From positions 248,001 through 312,000 of the forward strand of contig NZ_VUOS01000006.1 of NCBI RefSeq assembly GCF_009829325.1: a stretch of 64,000 nucleotides of DNA, read 5' to 3'. Both the position numbers and the translations under genes were made by a program. The notes under the pieces were generated by a model. That model ran no database searches, was not told where the DNA came from, and saw only the letters and a list, made by a program, of their open reading frames with translations. Shown here in pieces: positions 1 to 8,161 of the stretch; the stretch's first letter is position 1; every line of letters begins with the position of its first letter. Source of the DNA: Nocardia sp. CY41 (lineage in GTDB: Bacteria; Actinomycetota; Actinomycetes; Mycobacteriales; Mycobacteriaceae).

Positions 1-267
1 GGGGTCTGCGGTGTCGACGAAGTAAGCGGCGGGCACCTCGAGGGCCGCTGCGATCGCGCGCACAGCGGCCAGCGATGGGTTCTTACGACGGCCGTCCAGA
101 AGCTGATACAGATACGGCTCCGACACGGGAGCGCCTGCCGCTCTCGTGCGTCGCGACAGTTCCTTCACGGTGATCCGCGCCTCGGGGTCGGTGGCCGACT
201 GATCGAGGAGCACTCTCAGTCGCTCGGCGAAACCGGTTCTCTCTGTTGGATGTTCGTTGACCGGCAT
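1..267 (-). CDS. XRE/EspR-like transcriptional regulator, truncated by the window edge
   Basis: The first 89 codons of a helix-turn-helix regulator are visible, starting at the ATG complementary to 265-267; the C-terminus lies outside the window. The N-terminus (RTGFAERLRVLLDQS), the segment VKELSRRT and the recognition part EPYLYQLLDGRRKNPSLAA, then AAYFVD, match the XRE fold. The layout resembles mycobacterial EspR-type regulators, in which the HTH is followed by a linker and a dimerisation region. It is divergent from the RiPP precursor gene, with about 300 bp between them containing two inverted repeats, so it is a plausible cluster-specific regulator. That role is inferred from position only. 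Confidence 0.8.
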   Translation of the reverse strand, partial: MPVNEHPTERTGFAERLRVLLDQSATDPEARITVKELSRRTRAAGAPVSEPYLYQLLDGRRKNPSLAAVRAIAAALEVPAAYFVDTADP

Positions 268-433
268 GTCATGTCCATTCTTGCGCAGGGCCTGTGATTC
301 CCGAGACGTGGGCGCATCGGTCGGAGTTCGACAGCGGAAGTGTTCGCCGCGGGTCGAATCCTAGGCGAGCGTGCTCAGGGGTACCCGATTCGATATCCGG
401 TCCTGCAACGTCGGGGGTTCCCAATCGGCGCTC

Positions 434-472
434 TATGCTATAGCATATGAAAGGTCATGCTATCGAATAGCA
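434..472. promoter_or_regulatory. Pair of adjacent inverted-repeat operators in the divergent promoter region
   Basis: Two palindromes share the TGCTAT half-site. The first is a perfect 14-bp palindrome at 434-447 (TATGCTATAGCATA). The second, at 458-472, is TGCTAT-CGA-ATAGCA. Their centres are about 24 bp apart, so similar faces of the helix may be presented. They are the most AT-rich bases between the XRE regulator start at 267 and the precursor start at 574. Binding by the divergent XRE protein is inferred; no bound protein can be proved from sequence. The rest of 268-573 shows no gene. Confidence 0.6.
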
Positions 473-573
473 GCGGGGGCGGCAGAAGATCTGCAGCATG
501 ACGTAGCCAATGCCCACTCACGGACCCGTGCCGTGTGTCACCGCTGCGGTAGATGCAAGAGGGGGGTGAAAAC

Positions 574-726
574 ATGCCCGCACACAACAACCTCAGCCGC
601 CTGTCCGCCGATGTCGATCTTCTCGACGAGCTCCAGGTGGAGACCCTGACCAGCGACGCCGCGCCGCACGGCAGCCAGCCGGTCGCCTCGGTCGATGGAA
701 ACACCGGTGGCGGCTGCAGCTCGTAA
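574..726 (+). CDS. RiPP precursor peptide (thiopeptide/azole-type), 50 aa
   Basis: A 50-residue ORF starts at ATG 574 behind a very strong GGGGGG ribosome-binding stretch at 561-566. The leader carries DLLDELQVETLTSD, which resembles the L-x-V/D-x-T-L/F segment recognised by RRE domains in thiopeptide leaders. The C-terminal region from Ala38 is ASVDGNTGGGCSS, with one Cys (48), two terminal Ser (49, 50), Thr44 and Ser39 as modifiable residues. The gene immediately precedes LanB, SagB and YcaO genes, which would install dehydroamino acids and azol(in)es. The leader/core boundary (after Pro36, Val37 or Ala38) is a guess. A core with only one Cys is unusual for this enzyme set. Confidence 0.85.
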   Translation: MPAHNNLSRLSADVDLLDELQVETLTSDAAPHGSQPVASVDGNTGGGCSS

Positions 727-743
727 GAGCAGCCGAATCGAAG

Positions 744-772
744 CCCGGTCCCGCTCGTGAAGCGGGACCGGG
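744..772 (+). terminator. Perfect hairpin between precursor and biosynthetic genes (attenuator/partial terminator)
   Basis: The 12-bp arm at 744-755 (CCCGGTCCCGCT) pairs perfectly with 761-772 around the 5-base loop CGTGA. It begins 17 bases after the precursor stop codon, and no U-tract follows. Such structures in RiPP operons commonly let the precursor be made in excess over the enzymes. That role is inferred. Confidence 0.75.
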
Positions 773-844
773 TCTGCCGGCTCGCTACTTCTTCGTCACG
801 GCACCGAGTACGAATTCCATCTGAGCGATGAGGACTGGGCGATC

Positions 845-3493
845 ATGTCTTTCCAGCTGCGCGAACAGCCTTCGAGGTCCACTGGAGGCGGGACCGCGGC
901 GCTTCGCCCTTCGGCGATCGCCAGGATCGCGGCATTGCCCGCCGAGGCGCTCACCGGCCTCCGCTCGAACACCACCTACGTTGCACTCGCGCAGATTCAC
1001 AGCTTGCGGAAGGCACTCACCGACCGAGGTGTGGTGCTCAGCGACCAGCTGTACGAAGTCGTCGGCGAGCTGCCCCCGAGCGACATTCGTCGTCGGCGGC
1101 TCATCGGCCTGAGACGGTCGATCCACAATCAGCGCCCACTCAGCGGGGACGAATGGAATCCGGAACTGCGGACTGCCATTCCGGCGCGACTCGCGGCCGA
1201 GGTGGAGCTCTGGCAGCAAACGCTCGATGACCTGCACGAGGCCCTCTCGAACCTGGAAAACACCGTCGCGGCCGAGCGGGAGCGGCTGAGCACGGTGCTT
1301 GCTCGACTGGCCGGCTACGACTGTGTTCGCCGCGGTATCGCGGCCAGCAGCGAGCCCCTTGCCGCCGAGGTCGAACTCTGGCTCACCCGAGGCATCGCGC
1401 CCAAACGCCGCAAGGTGGAACGCATTTGCAAATTCGTCGTCCGCGCGGCGACGAAAACGACACTCTACAGTGCTTTCACCATCGCGGCGGAGGTCGATTG
1501 GACCGCCGACGCCACAGCATCTCCGCTCCAGAATCTCACGCCGGACTTCGTCGTAGACCTGGAAGCCCGGCTGATCGGCTCGATCGCCGCAAGAGTGGCT
1601 GATCACCCGCGGGTGAGGCCGCGCCTGACTGTGCGGGTCAACCCCACAGCGACCCGGGTCGGCGAGCGCATCCTCCTAGTCACACTGCGGGAGGCGGTCG
1701 CCTCCGTTCGGGTGACTCCGCTGGTGGACGCCGTGGTCTCCGAACTCGGGGCGACACGCACTGCACGTCCGCTCGACGCGGCAGTGCGGGATATGTCGAA
1801 CCGTCTCGGCATCGACCGCTCCGACGCAGCCACTCTATTCGGCAAGCTCATCCATGCCGATGTGCTGATACTGGACGGTCCGGCAGCCGATACCACGGTG
1901 GACCCGGTCACGGCTCTGTCGTCGTGGTTGTCGGTACATCATCCTACTTGGGCTGTGACCGCTGAGTTGCAAGCGCTGGCACGGCTGCTCGCCAGTCCGC
2001 CGGCCTCGGGTGACGTGTCCGGCCACCGGCGCTGGTCGCACCGAACCACCCAGTATGTCGAAGGCATCCGCAACCGGCTGCACCTTCCGCCGATCGAGCC
2101 CATGCTCACCTCGTCTCCGGTGCACGAAACAGCGGTGCTCGCAACGGGCGTACCGGCATCGTCGGCGGAATGGGACGAACCGCTGCAAGATCTTCAAGCG
2201 GTGAACCGCGTTGTCACCGCCCTCGACCCTCTGACTGTCACACGGGTCTGCATACATGAGCTGTTGTCCGATGCCTTCGATGAGGATCGCAGTATCCCCT
2301 TCGTCGAAGCGCACCTGCATCTGCAACAGGTCCTGCAGCGAGGTGACATCGATAGCGCCGCCGAGGCGGACCTCCGGCTGATGTTCACAGCGCCGTCGAC
2401 ACGCAGCCAGGTCGACCTGCTGCTCCGCCCCGATACACCCTGGCAGCATCCGAGGCTGCGTCATATGCATTCAGTGCGTCAGCAGATGCTCGCCGCGCTG
2501 CGCGCGGGGCAGACTCCCGGCGGCATCGAACTCTCGCCGGAAACGGTGTACGCCTCAGCGGCCCAATGGCCTGAAGAGATGGCCGGATCGGCGTCGGTGG
2601 CGTACTACGTCCAACCGGACCACGCGGGCGACAGGTGCCGATTCGTGCTGAACGCATCGCATCCCGGGTGGGGGCGGAACCGCTCCCGTATCCACCACCT
2701 TCGTGAACGCGCCGGGCACCATCCGCGGCCGCTGGCCGGCCCCGAGAATCCGGACGGCGTCGTCTTCGCCGAGATCGAGGGAACATTTGGAGCAGCATTC
2801 AATCAGTGCACTCCAGCGGCTCCGTACGCGATCGCCTACCCCGGCGTCCCGCCGCGCCGCAGTGCCGAGCAGTGCATCCCGCTGTCCGATCTGCACATTC
2901 GGTTGGACGCCCGTCGGTTGACCCTGCACTCCACTGCGCTGCGTACTCAGGTGCTTCCGGTCCACAACGGCATGATGGATACGCGGTTGCTGCCGTCCGC
3001 AGCGCGGACATTGTGTTTGTGGTTCGGCGCCTTCCACTCCTTTCGGGCATCCGTCGTCACGCCGTTCGCGCCCTTCGGTCGGGAGGTCGCTCCCGGCGTG
3101 CGCCGATATCCTCGAATCAGCATCGGATCAGTGGTCTTTTGCCGGCAGGCATGGATCATCGATACCGGCATCGTGCCGTGCCCCCACCGCACCGAAACCG
3201 ACGGGCAGTTCCTGCTCCGTCTGTCCGGTTGGCTGCACGAACTCGCGCTCCCCGAGCGGTTCTTCGCACGGGCGTATCTCACGACCGAGCAGGTATTCGA
3301 CAAGCGCCGCAAACCGTTGTACATCGACGTCCGCAACATCGTCGCCACCCTTGACGCCTTCCGGAATTTTCCCGATACGCCGCGGATCGTCCTCGAGGAA
3401 GCCCTTCCCGATCCCTTGCTTCCGGCGAACTCTCCGCTGCGGCACGTCATGGAGTACGTCATCGAACTTCCCACCGTTGGGCCGCTGCCATGA
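845..3493 (+). CDS. LanB-type dehydratase, N-terminal (glutamylation) protein of a split system, 882 aa
   Basis: This is the Lant_dehydr_N family. It uses glutamyl-tRNA to glutamylate Ser/Thr of the precursor, the first step toward dehydroalanine or dehydrobutyrine. Family features are visible: RICKFVVRAATKTTLYSAFT near residue 200, the C-terminal RYPRISIGSVVFCRQAW and ERFFARAYLTTEQVF followed by KPLYIDVRN. The length is typical of the split glutamylation subunits in thiopeptide and goadsporin-like clusters. ATG 845 is the first usual start in an open frame reaching back to 761, and its ribosome-binding site is weak (AGG at 831-833). The stop overlaps the start of the next gene (ATGA), suggesting translational coupling. 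Confidence 0.9.
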   Translation: MSFQLREQPSRSTGGGTAALRPSAIARIAALPAEALTGLRSNTTYVALAQIHSLRKALTDRGVVLSDQLYEVVGELPPSDIRRRRLIGLRRSIHNQRPLSGDEWNPELRTAIPARLAAEVELWQQTLDDLHEALSNLENTVAAERERLSTVLARLAGYDCVRRGIAASSEPLAAEVELWLTRGIAPKRRKVERICKFVVRAATKTTLYSAFTIAAEVDWTADATASPLQNLTPDFVVDLEARLIGSIAARVADHPRVRPRLTVRVNPTATRVGERILLVTLREAVASVRVTPLVDAVVSELGATRTARPLDAAVRDMSNRLGIDRSDAATLFGKLIHADVLILDGPAADTTVDPVTALSSWLSVHHPTWAVTAELQALARLLASPPASGDVSGHRRWSHRTTQYVEGIRNRLHLPPIEPMLTSSPVHETAVLATGVPASSAEWDEPLQDLQAVNRVVTALDPLTVTRVCIHELLSDAFDEDRSIPFVEAHLHLQQVLQRGDIDSAAEADLRLMFTAPSTRSQVDLLLRPDTPWQHPRLRHMHSVRQQMLAALRAGQTPGGIELSPETVYASAAQWPEEMAGSASVAYYVQPDHAGDRCRFVLNASHPGWGRNRSRIHHLRERAGHHPRPLAGPENPDGVVFAEIEGTFGAAFNQCTPAAPYAIAYPGVPPRRSAEQCIPLSDLHIRLDARRLTLHSTALRTQVLPVHNGMMDTRLLPSAARTLCLWFGAFHSFRASVVTPFAPFGREVAPGVRRYPRISIGSVVFCRQAWIIDTGIVPCPHRTETDGQFLLRLSGWLHELALPERFFARAYLTTEQVFDKRRKPLYIDVRNIVATLDAFRNFPDTPRIVLEEALPDPLLPANSPLRHVMEYVIELPTVGPLP

Positions 3494-4458
3494 CAAGCCG
3501 ACTGTCCTCGGCAGATCGAACCGCGGCGTCACCGTGGGTCAGTGCGCACATCTTCTACCAGGGCTCGTTGAACACGGTGGTCACCGATCTCGTCGGTCCG
3601 CTCACGCAACAACTTTCCAACGACGGCTCGATCAGCGATTGGTTCTATCTCCGCTACTGGGATGGCGGTCCGCACGTGCGCTTGCGGCTGTTGCCTGCCC
3701 ACGGCGTCGCAGCCGGAAGGATACGCCGCAGCGTCCTCTCCGCTGCGACTACCTTCTTCGAAGTCAACCCGTCGCGCACTCAGTTGTCCCAGCGTGACTA
3801 CCGCTCGTACGCACACCGGCTCGCGGCCCGCGAAGGCGCGCAGAGCTTCTCGGACACATTGTTTCCCAACCAGTCGGTGCAGTTCATCGCATACGCACGA
3901 GAACACGACAGGTACGGCACCGGACGCGCCATCGCCGCGGTCGAGCAGCACTTCGGCCGAGCCAGCCGAATGGCGACAGCAATCGTGACCGCCGCTCCTT
4001 CCGATAGGCAGCTCAACGCGGTCGCCCTGGTCGCGATTCTGCAGTCGTGGCTCGCCGCCACCCGCGACCTCTCCACCCTGCACACATGGTCGGTGAACCA
4101 CCCGTGGGATTCCTTCCGTCCCATCGCCGCCGGCTATGACGCACTGCTGCACGAGCGGTACACCGGACAGCGGGGCAGGCTCATCGAAGTGGTTCGCGAC
4201 GTCATCGCTGCCCCCGGCTCCACCCTTTCTCGCTGGTGGGACACCGTCACCGAACTCGTCGCCGACGTGGCCGTGATAGAAGCCGATGCGCCACAGGAAC
4301 TTCCGATATCCGCGACCACGTCGTGCGCTGGGTTGCCGATCCTCGATATCTGCGCGCACCTGTTCTGCAACCGCATCGGCGTGGCACCCCACGAGGAACA
4401 CTATCTGCGACATCTGATCCGGCGGTTGCTCGGCGAGTTGGTGGGAGCTCGCTCGTGA
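3490..4458 (+). CDS. Thiopeptide-type bacteriocin biosynthesis (SpaB_C) protein, 322 aa
   Basis: This is a stand-alone SpaB_C (LanB C-terminal) domain. The signature is WVSAHIFYQGS, then WFYLRYWDGGPHVRLRL near residues 50-70 and CNRIGVAPHEEHYLRHLIRRLL at the C-terminus. Members either eliminate glutamate from glutamylated Ser/Thr to give dehydroamino acids, or catalyse the formal [4+2] cyclisation that forms a pyridine. This is the only SpaB_C protein in the cluster and it sits next to the glutamylation subunit, so the elimination role is the simpler inference. It is coupled by 4-bp overlaps to the genes on both sides. Confidence 0.85.
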   Translation: MTSRLSSADRTAASPWVSAHIFYQGSLNTVVTDLVGPLTQQLSNDGSISDWFYLRYWDGGPHVRLRLLPAHGVAAGRIRRSVLSAATTFFEVNPSRTQLSQRDYRSYAHRLAAREGAQSFSDTLFPNQSVQFIAYAREHDRYGTGRAIAAVEQHFGRASRMATAIVTAAPSDRQLNAVALVAILQSWLAATRDLSTLHTWSVNHPWDSFRPIAAGYDALLHERYTGQRGRLIEVVRDVIAAPGSTLSRWWDTVTELVADVAVIEADAPQELPISATTSCAGLPILDICAHLFCNRIGVAPHEEHYLRHLIRRLLGELVGARS

Positions 4459-5840
4459 CGGCATCTGCTCCGGGATGGACAGCCACCGACCGCCCATTCG
4501 CCGCTGAGCTCCGTGAGCGCTATTCCCTGCCGCCCGCGCTGTCCGCCGGCACCAAGAGCGAAGACATAGTGGCGCTGATCGCGTGGCCACGAATCCACCC
4601 ACTTCCACCTGGGGCTCGCGCACGAACCGGGGTACTGCGCACCCTCGCCGATGGCGCGCACACAGTGGACGAACTCACCCGCGTACACGGTGCGGAAGTC
4701 CGAGCAGTCCTGCGGTCTTTGTGGGCACGAGGGCTTCTCGCCGTCACCGTCGACTGGGAGGGCGCACCGCTGTACACCATGGTGCCGTTCGATCGGCCCT
4801 CCGCATTCCAGCCCCGGGCCGAAGAACTCGAGCTGTCGAAATACACCATCGTGCGACGCCACCACGAGCATCTGGTCTCGGAGAACCCGACGTCCTGGTG
4901 CGATATCCGACTACACGATGCACGGATCGCCGCATGGCTGCTCTTTCCGTCGCCGGCAGCGTTCCCGGCTCCGGTCGCCGATCACGTCCGCACCGATCTC
5001 GCCTGGTCGAAGCATCTCCGTCCGCGGCTCCCACAGGCGGATCCGTCCTCGGACGAGCCCCCGTGGAGCGCTCACGAACTGTGGTTCCATCACCGCAGTT
5101 CCTTGACCGGGCGTGGTTGGCATGCCGAAGCATTCGCAGCGACCACGTCGGCACGCGAGCAGCCGGTCCGGCCGATGCCCGCCACGGACAGTTCGATCGA
5201 ACTGCACGCGCCAGATCTACTGTCCTTGCGCGAGCTCGACATAACGCTGACCGAAGCACTAGAGGATCGTCGATCGTGCCGCCGATTCGATGACGCGCAC
5301 CCGGTTACGGTGACCCAGCTCGGCGAACTACTGTTCCGAGCCGCAGGGGCCCGCGACCGCACGCGGACTGCTACGCCCGGCCGCCCCTATCCATCCGGCG
5401 GCGCGGCTTACGAGATCGAGATCTACCTCGTGGCGCACGCGGTCACCGGTATCGAACGAGGCATCTATCACTACCGCCCGGCCGATCACACATTGTGTCC
5501 GATCACAACCGGCGAGCACACTGCGCTCGCGCAGTTTCTCCGGCCGATCGGCCCAACGCTCGGTGGTGCCACGCCGCAGGCGCTGCTCATCATCGCCGCG
5601 GAGGATTCCGTACTACGCAAATACGCGCAGATCGGCTACTCCTTGATGCTCCGCAATGCCGGCGTTCTGACACAGAACCTGTATCTCGTAGCGACAGCGC
5701 TCGGGCTCGGGGCCTTGGCGTGGGGTCCGGTCGACATCGCCGCGCTCGCCGAAGCCACGCGCCGGGCTCCATGGCAGTTGTGCGGTCTCGGCTCCATGGT
5801 CGTCGGCGCCGCACAACGATCTCGGGAGAATCCGACATGA
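4455..5840 (+). CDS. SagB-type azoline dehydrogenase, 461 aa
   Basis: An FMN-dependent nitroreductase-fold enzyme that oxidises thiazolines/oxazolines to azoles. The GTG start at 4455 overlaps the previous stop (GTGA) and gives an N-terminus containing RERYSLPPALSAG, typical of SagB proteins. The catalytic half starts near residue 260 with EDRRSCRRFDD, then YPSGGAAYEIEIYLVAHAV, GIYHYRP and GYSLMLRNAGVLTQNLYLVA (FMN and dimer contacts). Unlike LazF of the lactazole pathway there is no fused LanB elimination domain. The N-terminal ~200 residues form the usual SagB winged-helix-like extension. It ends in an ATGA overlap with the YcaO gene. Confidence 0.88.
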   Translation: MTASAPGWTATDRPFAAELRERYSLPPALSAGTKSEDIVALIAWPRIHPLPPGARARTGVLRTLADGAHTVDELTRVHGAEVRAVLRSLWARGLLAVTVDWEGAPLYTMVPFDRPSAFQPRAEELELSKYTIVRRHHEHLVSENPTSWCDIRLHDARIAAWLLFPSPAAFPAPVADHVRTDLAWSKHLRPRLPQADPSSDEPPWSAHELWFHHRSSLTGRGWHAEAFAATTSAREQPVRPMPATDSSIELHAPDLLSLRELDITLTEALEDRRSCRRFDDAHPVTVTQLGELLFRAAGARDRTRTATPGRPYPSGGAAYEIEIYLVAHAVTGIERGIYHYRPADHTLCPITTGEHTALAQFLRPIGPTLGGATPQALLIIAAEDSVLRKYAQIGYSLMLRNAGVLTQNLYLVATALGLGALAWGPVDIAALAEATRRAPWQLCGLGSMVVGAAQRSRENPT

Positions 5841-7759
5841 AGATCCCCGCCACCACGGAAAATCCGCCGCTCCTAGCCGAGGTCCGCGGCAACGGGGTGC
5901 TCGCCGACGCGGTCCGCGCAGAGCTCGCTGATCTGGTAAACGTCACCTCGCCTCCGGTCTTGTCCACGGTCAGCGACAAATGGGCGAGCACACACCTCGA
6001 GGCTGCCGGCGACCGACCACAGCTGGGGGTTCACACCGAACTCGGCCGGGTGGTCATCGGCCCACTGCAGCTGCCCGGCGAACCGGGGTGTCCGCGTTGC
6101 GCGGACGTGCGCCGGACCGAAGCCAGGATCGAGCGCGATATCTATGCGCGTCTGATCCGGGAACACCGAGCCGCGCTGGACGACCAGCCGTCGCGATGGC
6201 TGACGCGACAAGCAGGCAAGCTCGTGGCGGTCCTCGTAGCCGACGAGTACCAACGCTACGCAACCGGGCGTCAGCCGAGAACCTTCCGTGCCTTGCTCAT
6301 CATCGATCTGGCCGACCTCACGGTCTCCCGCCACCCGTTCCTGCCCGTGCCCGGTTGCGCATGCAATCCCCTTCCTGCCGACACCCCAGAGTCCACACAG
6401 ATCACCCCGCGATCGGAGCCCTTCGTCGGACCCAGCGCTTTCCGGACGCGCAACATCATGACCGACAGGGAGCGATTGAATTCCGCCTACGTCGACAGCG
6501 AGACCGGTCTGATAGCTGTGCTACGCCGCACGTACACCGACGTGCTGCCCCGTACCAGCGCCCAGTTCCGCCGACCCAACGGAGCCTTGGAGTCAGCTGC
6601 TGGTCGCGGTAGGCGCTTCCCGGACACCGAAGTAGTCGCCATTCTCGAGGCCCTCGAGCGGCACGCCAACCTGTGTCCGCGCGGCAGGCGCACCGTCGTC
6701 CGCGGCAGCTACGCCGAGCTGGCGCCAGTAGCTCTCGACCCCCGCAGCACCGGCCTTCCCACGCAGGCCGCGTACGACACCGATGACAAACTGCAGCCCT
6801 TCACACCGGACACCTCTTGTACGTGGGTCTGGGGACTCTCGATGATTCGGCGCCGGCCGATCCTGGTCCCCGAGACTCTCGTCTACTTCGGCTTACCACC
6901 GGCGACGCACACCCGGTTCGTCCACGAAACGTCCAATGGCACCGCGCTGGGAGCCAGCAAGGAGGAGGCCGCGCTGCACGCCTTGCTCGAAGTGATCGAA
7001 CGCGACGCGTTCCTCATCACCTGGTACGGCTCCTTACCCGTGCCCGAACTGGATCTCGATACGTTCTCCACCGACGCACGCCTGATCGTCACCGGCTTGC
7101 GGGAGCGTGGCTTCGACGCCCGGGTATTCGACACCACCATGGAGCACGGCGTACCGAGCGTCTGCGCGCTCGGCGTCAATGTCGAGACAGATTGGCCCAA
7201 GGCCGCGGTCGCAGCCGCGGCACATCCTGTGCCCGGTGCGGCCGTACTAGCCGCACTCACCGAGGTCAGCGCGATGCTCGCACACAACTCTGAATCGAAC
7301 GAGTTGCCCGAGTACCGACGGCGGTGCACGGATCTGGCTGCGGACCCGTCGTCGGTGCGTCTGCTGATCGATCACGCCAACATGTACTTCGCGCCGGAAG
7401 CGTTCGACCGGATGCGTTTCCTGACCGCACCGCGCGCCACCGTACGCCGTGTGCCGGAAACGCCCGCGCGGCTCGACGCCATCACCGACATCAGCGAAGC
7501 GCTCTCCACCATCGTGTCGATGCTCGGGGACAGCGGGATGGAACCAGTCATCGTCGACCTCACCGGGCCAGAGCACGCCGCCGCCGACCTGTCCTGTGTG
7601 CGAGCCATCGTCCCCGGTGCCGTCCCGATGGCGTTCGGCCACGCCAATCGACGAGTCGAGGGCATCCCGCGGCTTCTTTCGGTCCCGCATCACCTCGGGT
7701 ACATCGCACGTCCCCTCACGACGGCCGAACTGAATCAGGACCCGCACCCGTTCGCATGA
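5837..7759 (+). CDS. YcaO cyclodehydratase with N-terminal ThiF-like/zinc-binding region, 640 aa
   Basis: ATP-dependent cyclodehydratase that converts Cys (and possibly Ser/Thr) to azolines. ATG 5837 overlaps the sagB-like stop. The N-terminal third has two Cys pairs, GCPRC near residue 85 and GCACN near residue 173, expected to form the structural zinc site of TOMM cyclodehydratases. YcaO ATP-binding segments follow: EALERHA near 271, SNGTALGASKEEA near 365 and LLEVIERDA near 383. The C-terminus is proline-containing (DPHPFA), as in azoline-forming YcaOs. The likely partner is the E1-like/RRE protein encoded convergently at 10716-12611. Confidence 0.9.
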   Translation: MKIPATTENPPLLAEVRGNGVLADAVRAELADLVNVTSPPVLSTVSDKWASTHLEAAGDRPQLGVHTELGRVVIGPLQLPGEPGCPRCADVRRTEARIERDIYARLIREHRAALDDQPSRWLTRQAGKLVAVLVADEYQRYATGRQPRTFRALLIIDLADLTVSRHPFLPVPGCACNPLPADTPESTQITPRSEPFVGPSAFRTRNIMTDRERLNSAYVDSETGLIAVLRRTYTDVLPRTSAQFRRPNGALESAAGRGRRFPDTEVVAILEALERHANLCPRGRRTVVRGSYAELAPVALDPRSTGLPTQAAYDTDDKLQPFTPDTSCTWVWGLSMIRRRPILVPETLVYFGLPPATHTRFVHETSNGTALGASKEEAALHALLEVIERDAFLITWYGSLPVPELDLDTFSTDARLIVTGLRERGFDARVFDTTMEHGVPSVCALGVNVETDWPKAAVAAAAHPVPGAAVLAALTEVSAMLAHNSESNELPEYRRRCTDLAADPSSVRLLIDHANMYFAPEAFDRMRFLTAPRATVRRVPETPARLDAITDISEALSTIVSMLGDSGMEPVIVDLTGPEHAAADLSCVRAIVPGAVPMAFGHANRRVEGIPRLLSVPHHLGYIARPLTTAELNQDPHPFA

Positions 7760-7772
7760 CAGGAAGACCGCG

Positions 7773-8156
7773 ATGTATTTCATGTTTCTCGGCTGGAAGC
7801 TGCACAAACTCGACCACCCTGTCACTTTCGATGAACTCCGAAAGTGGGTGGCGGACAAAGCGCGAAGTGACTTCACTGGCTTCCCGGGCGTTCGCTTGAA
7901 GACGTGGGTGTCTTACGAGAGCACCGGTGTGTGGGGTGCGATCTATATTGTTGACGACCCAGAAGCCGTGAGCATGGACAAGTTGCCGCGGCTTCCGAAC
8001 GGCAAAACCGGCCCGATCGGGGTGCCGCCGCACTTCTCCACCGGCTGGCTCGACGTCGAGACCACCGTGTTCGGCGGTAACGATCCGACGGAGTTGCCGC
8101 TGTTGGGGTTGGTGCCCCGCGCTACGGCCCCATACGTTTCGAAGAGTGACGATTGA
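7773..8156 (+). CDS. YdhR-like (ABM-fold) small protein of the RiPP operon, 127 aa
   Basis: Last gene of the plus-strand operon, 13 bases after the YcaO stop, with an AGGAAG ribosome-binding site. The segment GFPGVRLKTWVSYESTGVWG followed by AIYIVDDPEAV resembles the central strand-helix of YdhR-type dimeric alpha/beta-barrel monooxygenase-like proteins (compare FLWKVW...GGIYLF in YdhR). No signal peptide or membrane segment is seen. It could be a tailoring enzyme or a stability factor. Its inclusion in the operon suggests a role in maturing or handling the product, but the family is functionally poorly defined. Confidence 0.6.
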   Translation: MYFMFLGWKLHKLDHPVTFDELRKWVADKARSDFTGFPGVRLKTWVSYESTGVWGAIYIVDDPEAVSMDKLPRLPNGKTGPIGVPPHFSTGWLDVETTVFGGNDPTELPLLGLVPRATAPYVSKSDD

Positions 8157-8161
8157 CGTTG

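Noticed and set aside
438..704. 88-aa minus-strand frame over the RiPP precursor
   Set aside because: It is antisense to the precursor and lacks a ribosome-binding site; the plus-strand 50-aa frame has an excellent one and the right neighbours.
4455..5840. Fused LanB elimination domain in the SagB protein (as in lactazole LazF)
   Set aside because: The N-terminal ~250 residues look like the ordinary SagB extension and lack the SpaB_C RYWxxGxHxRLR motif.
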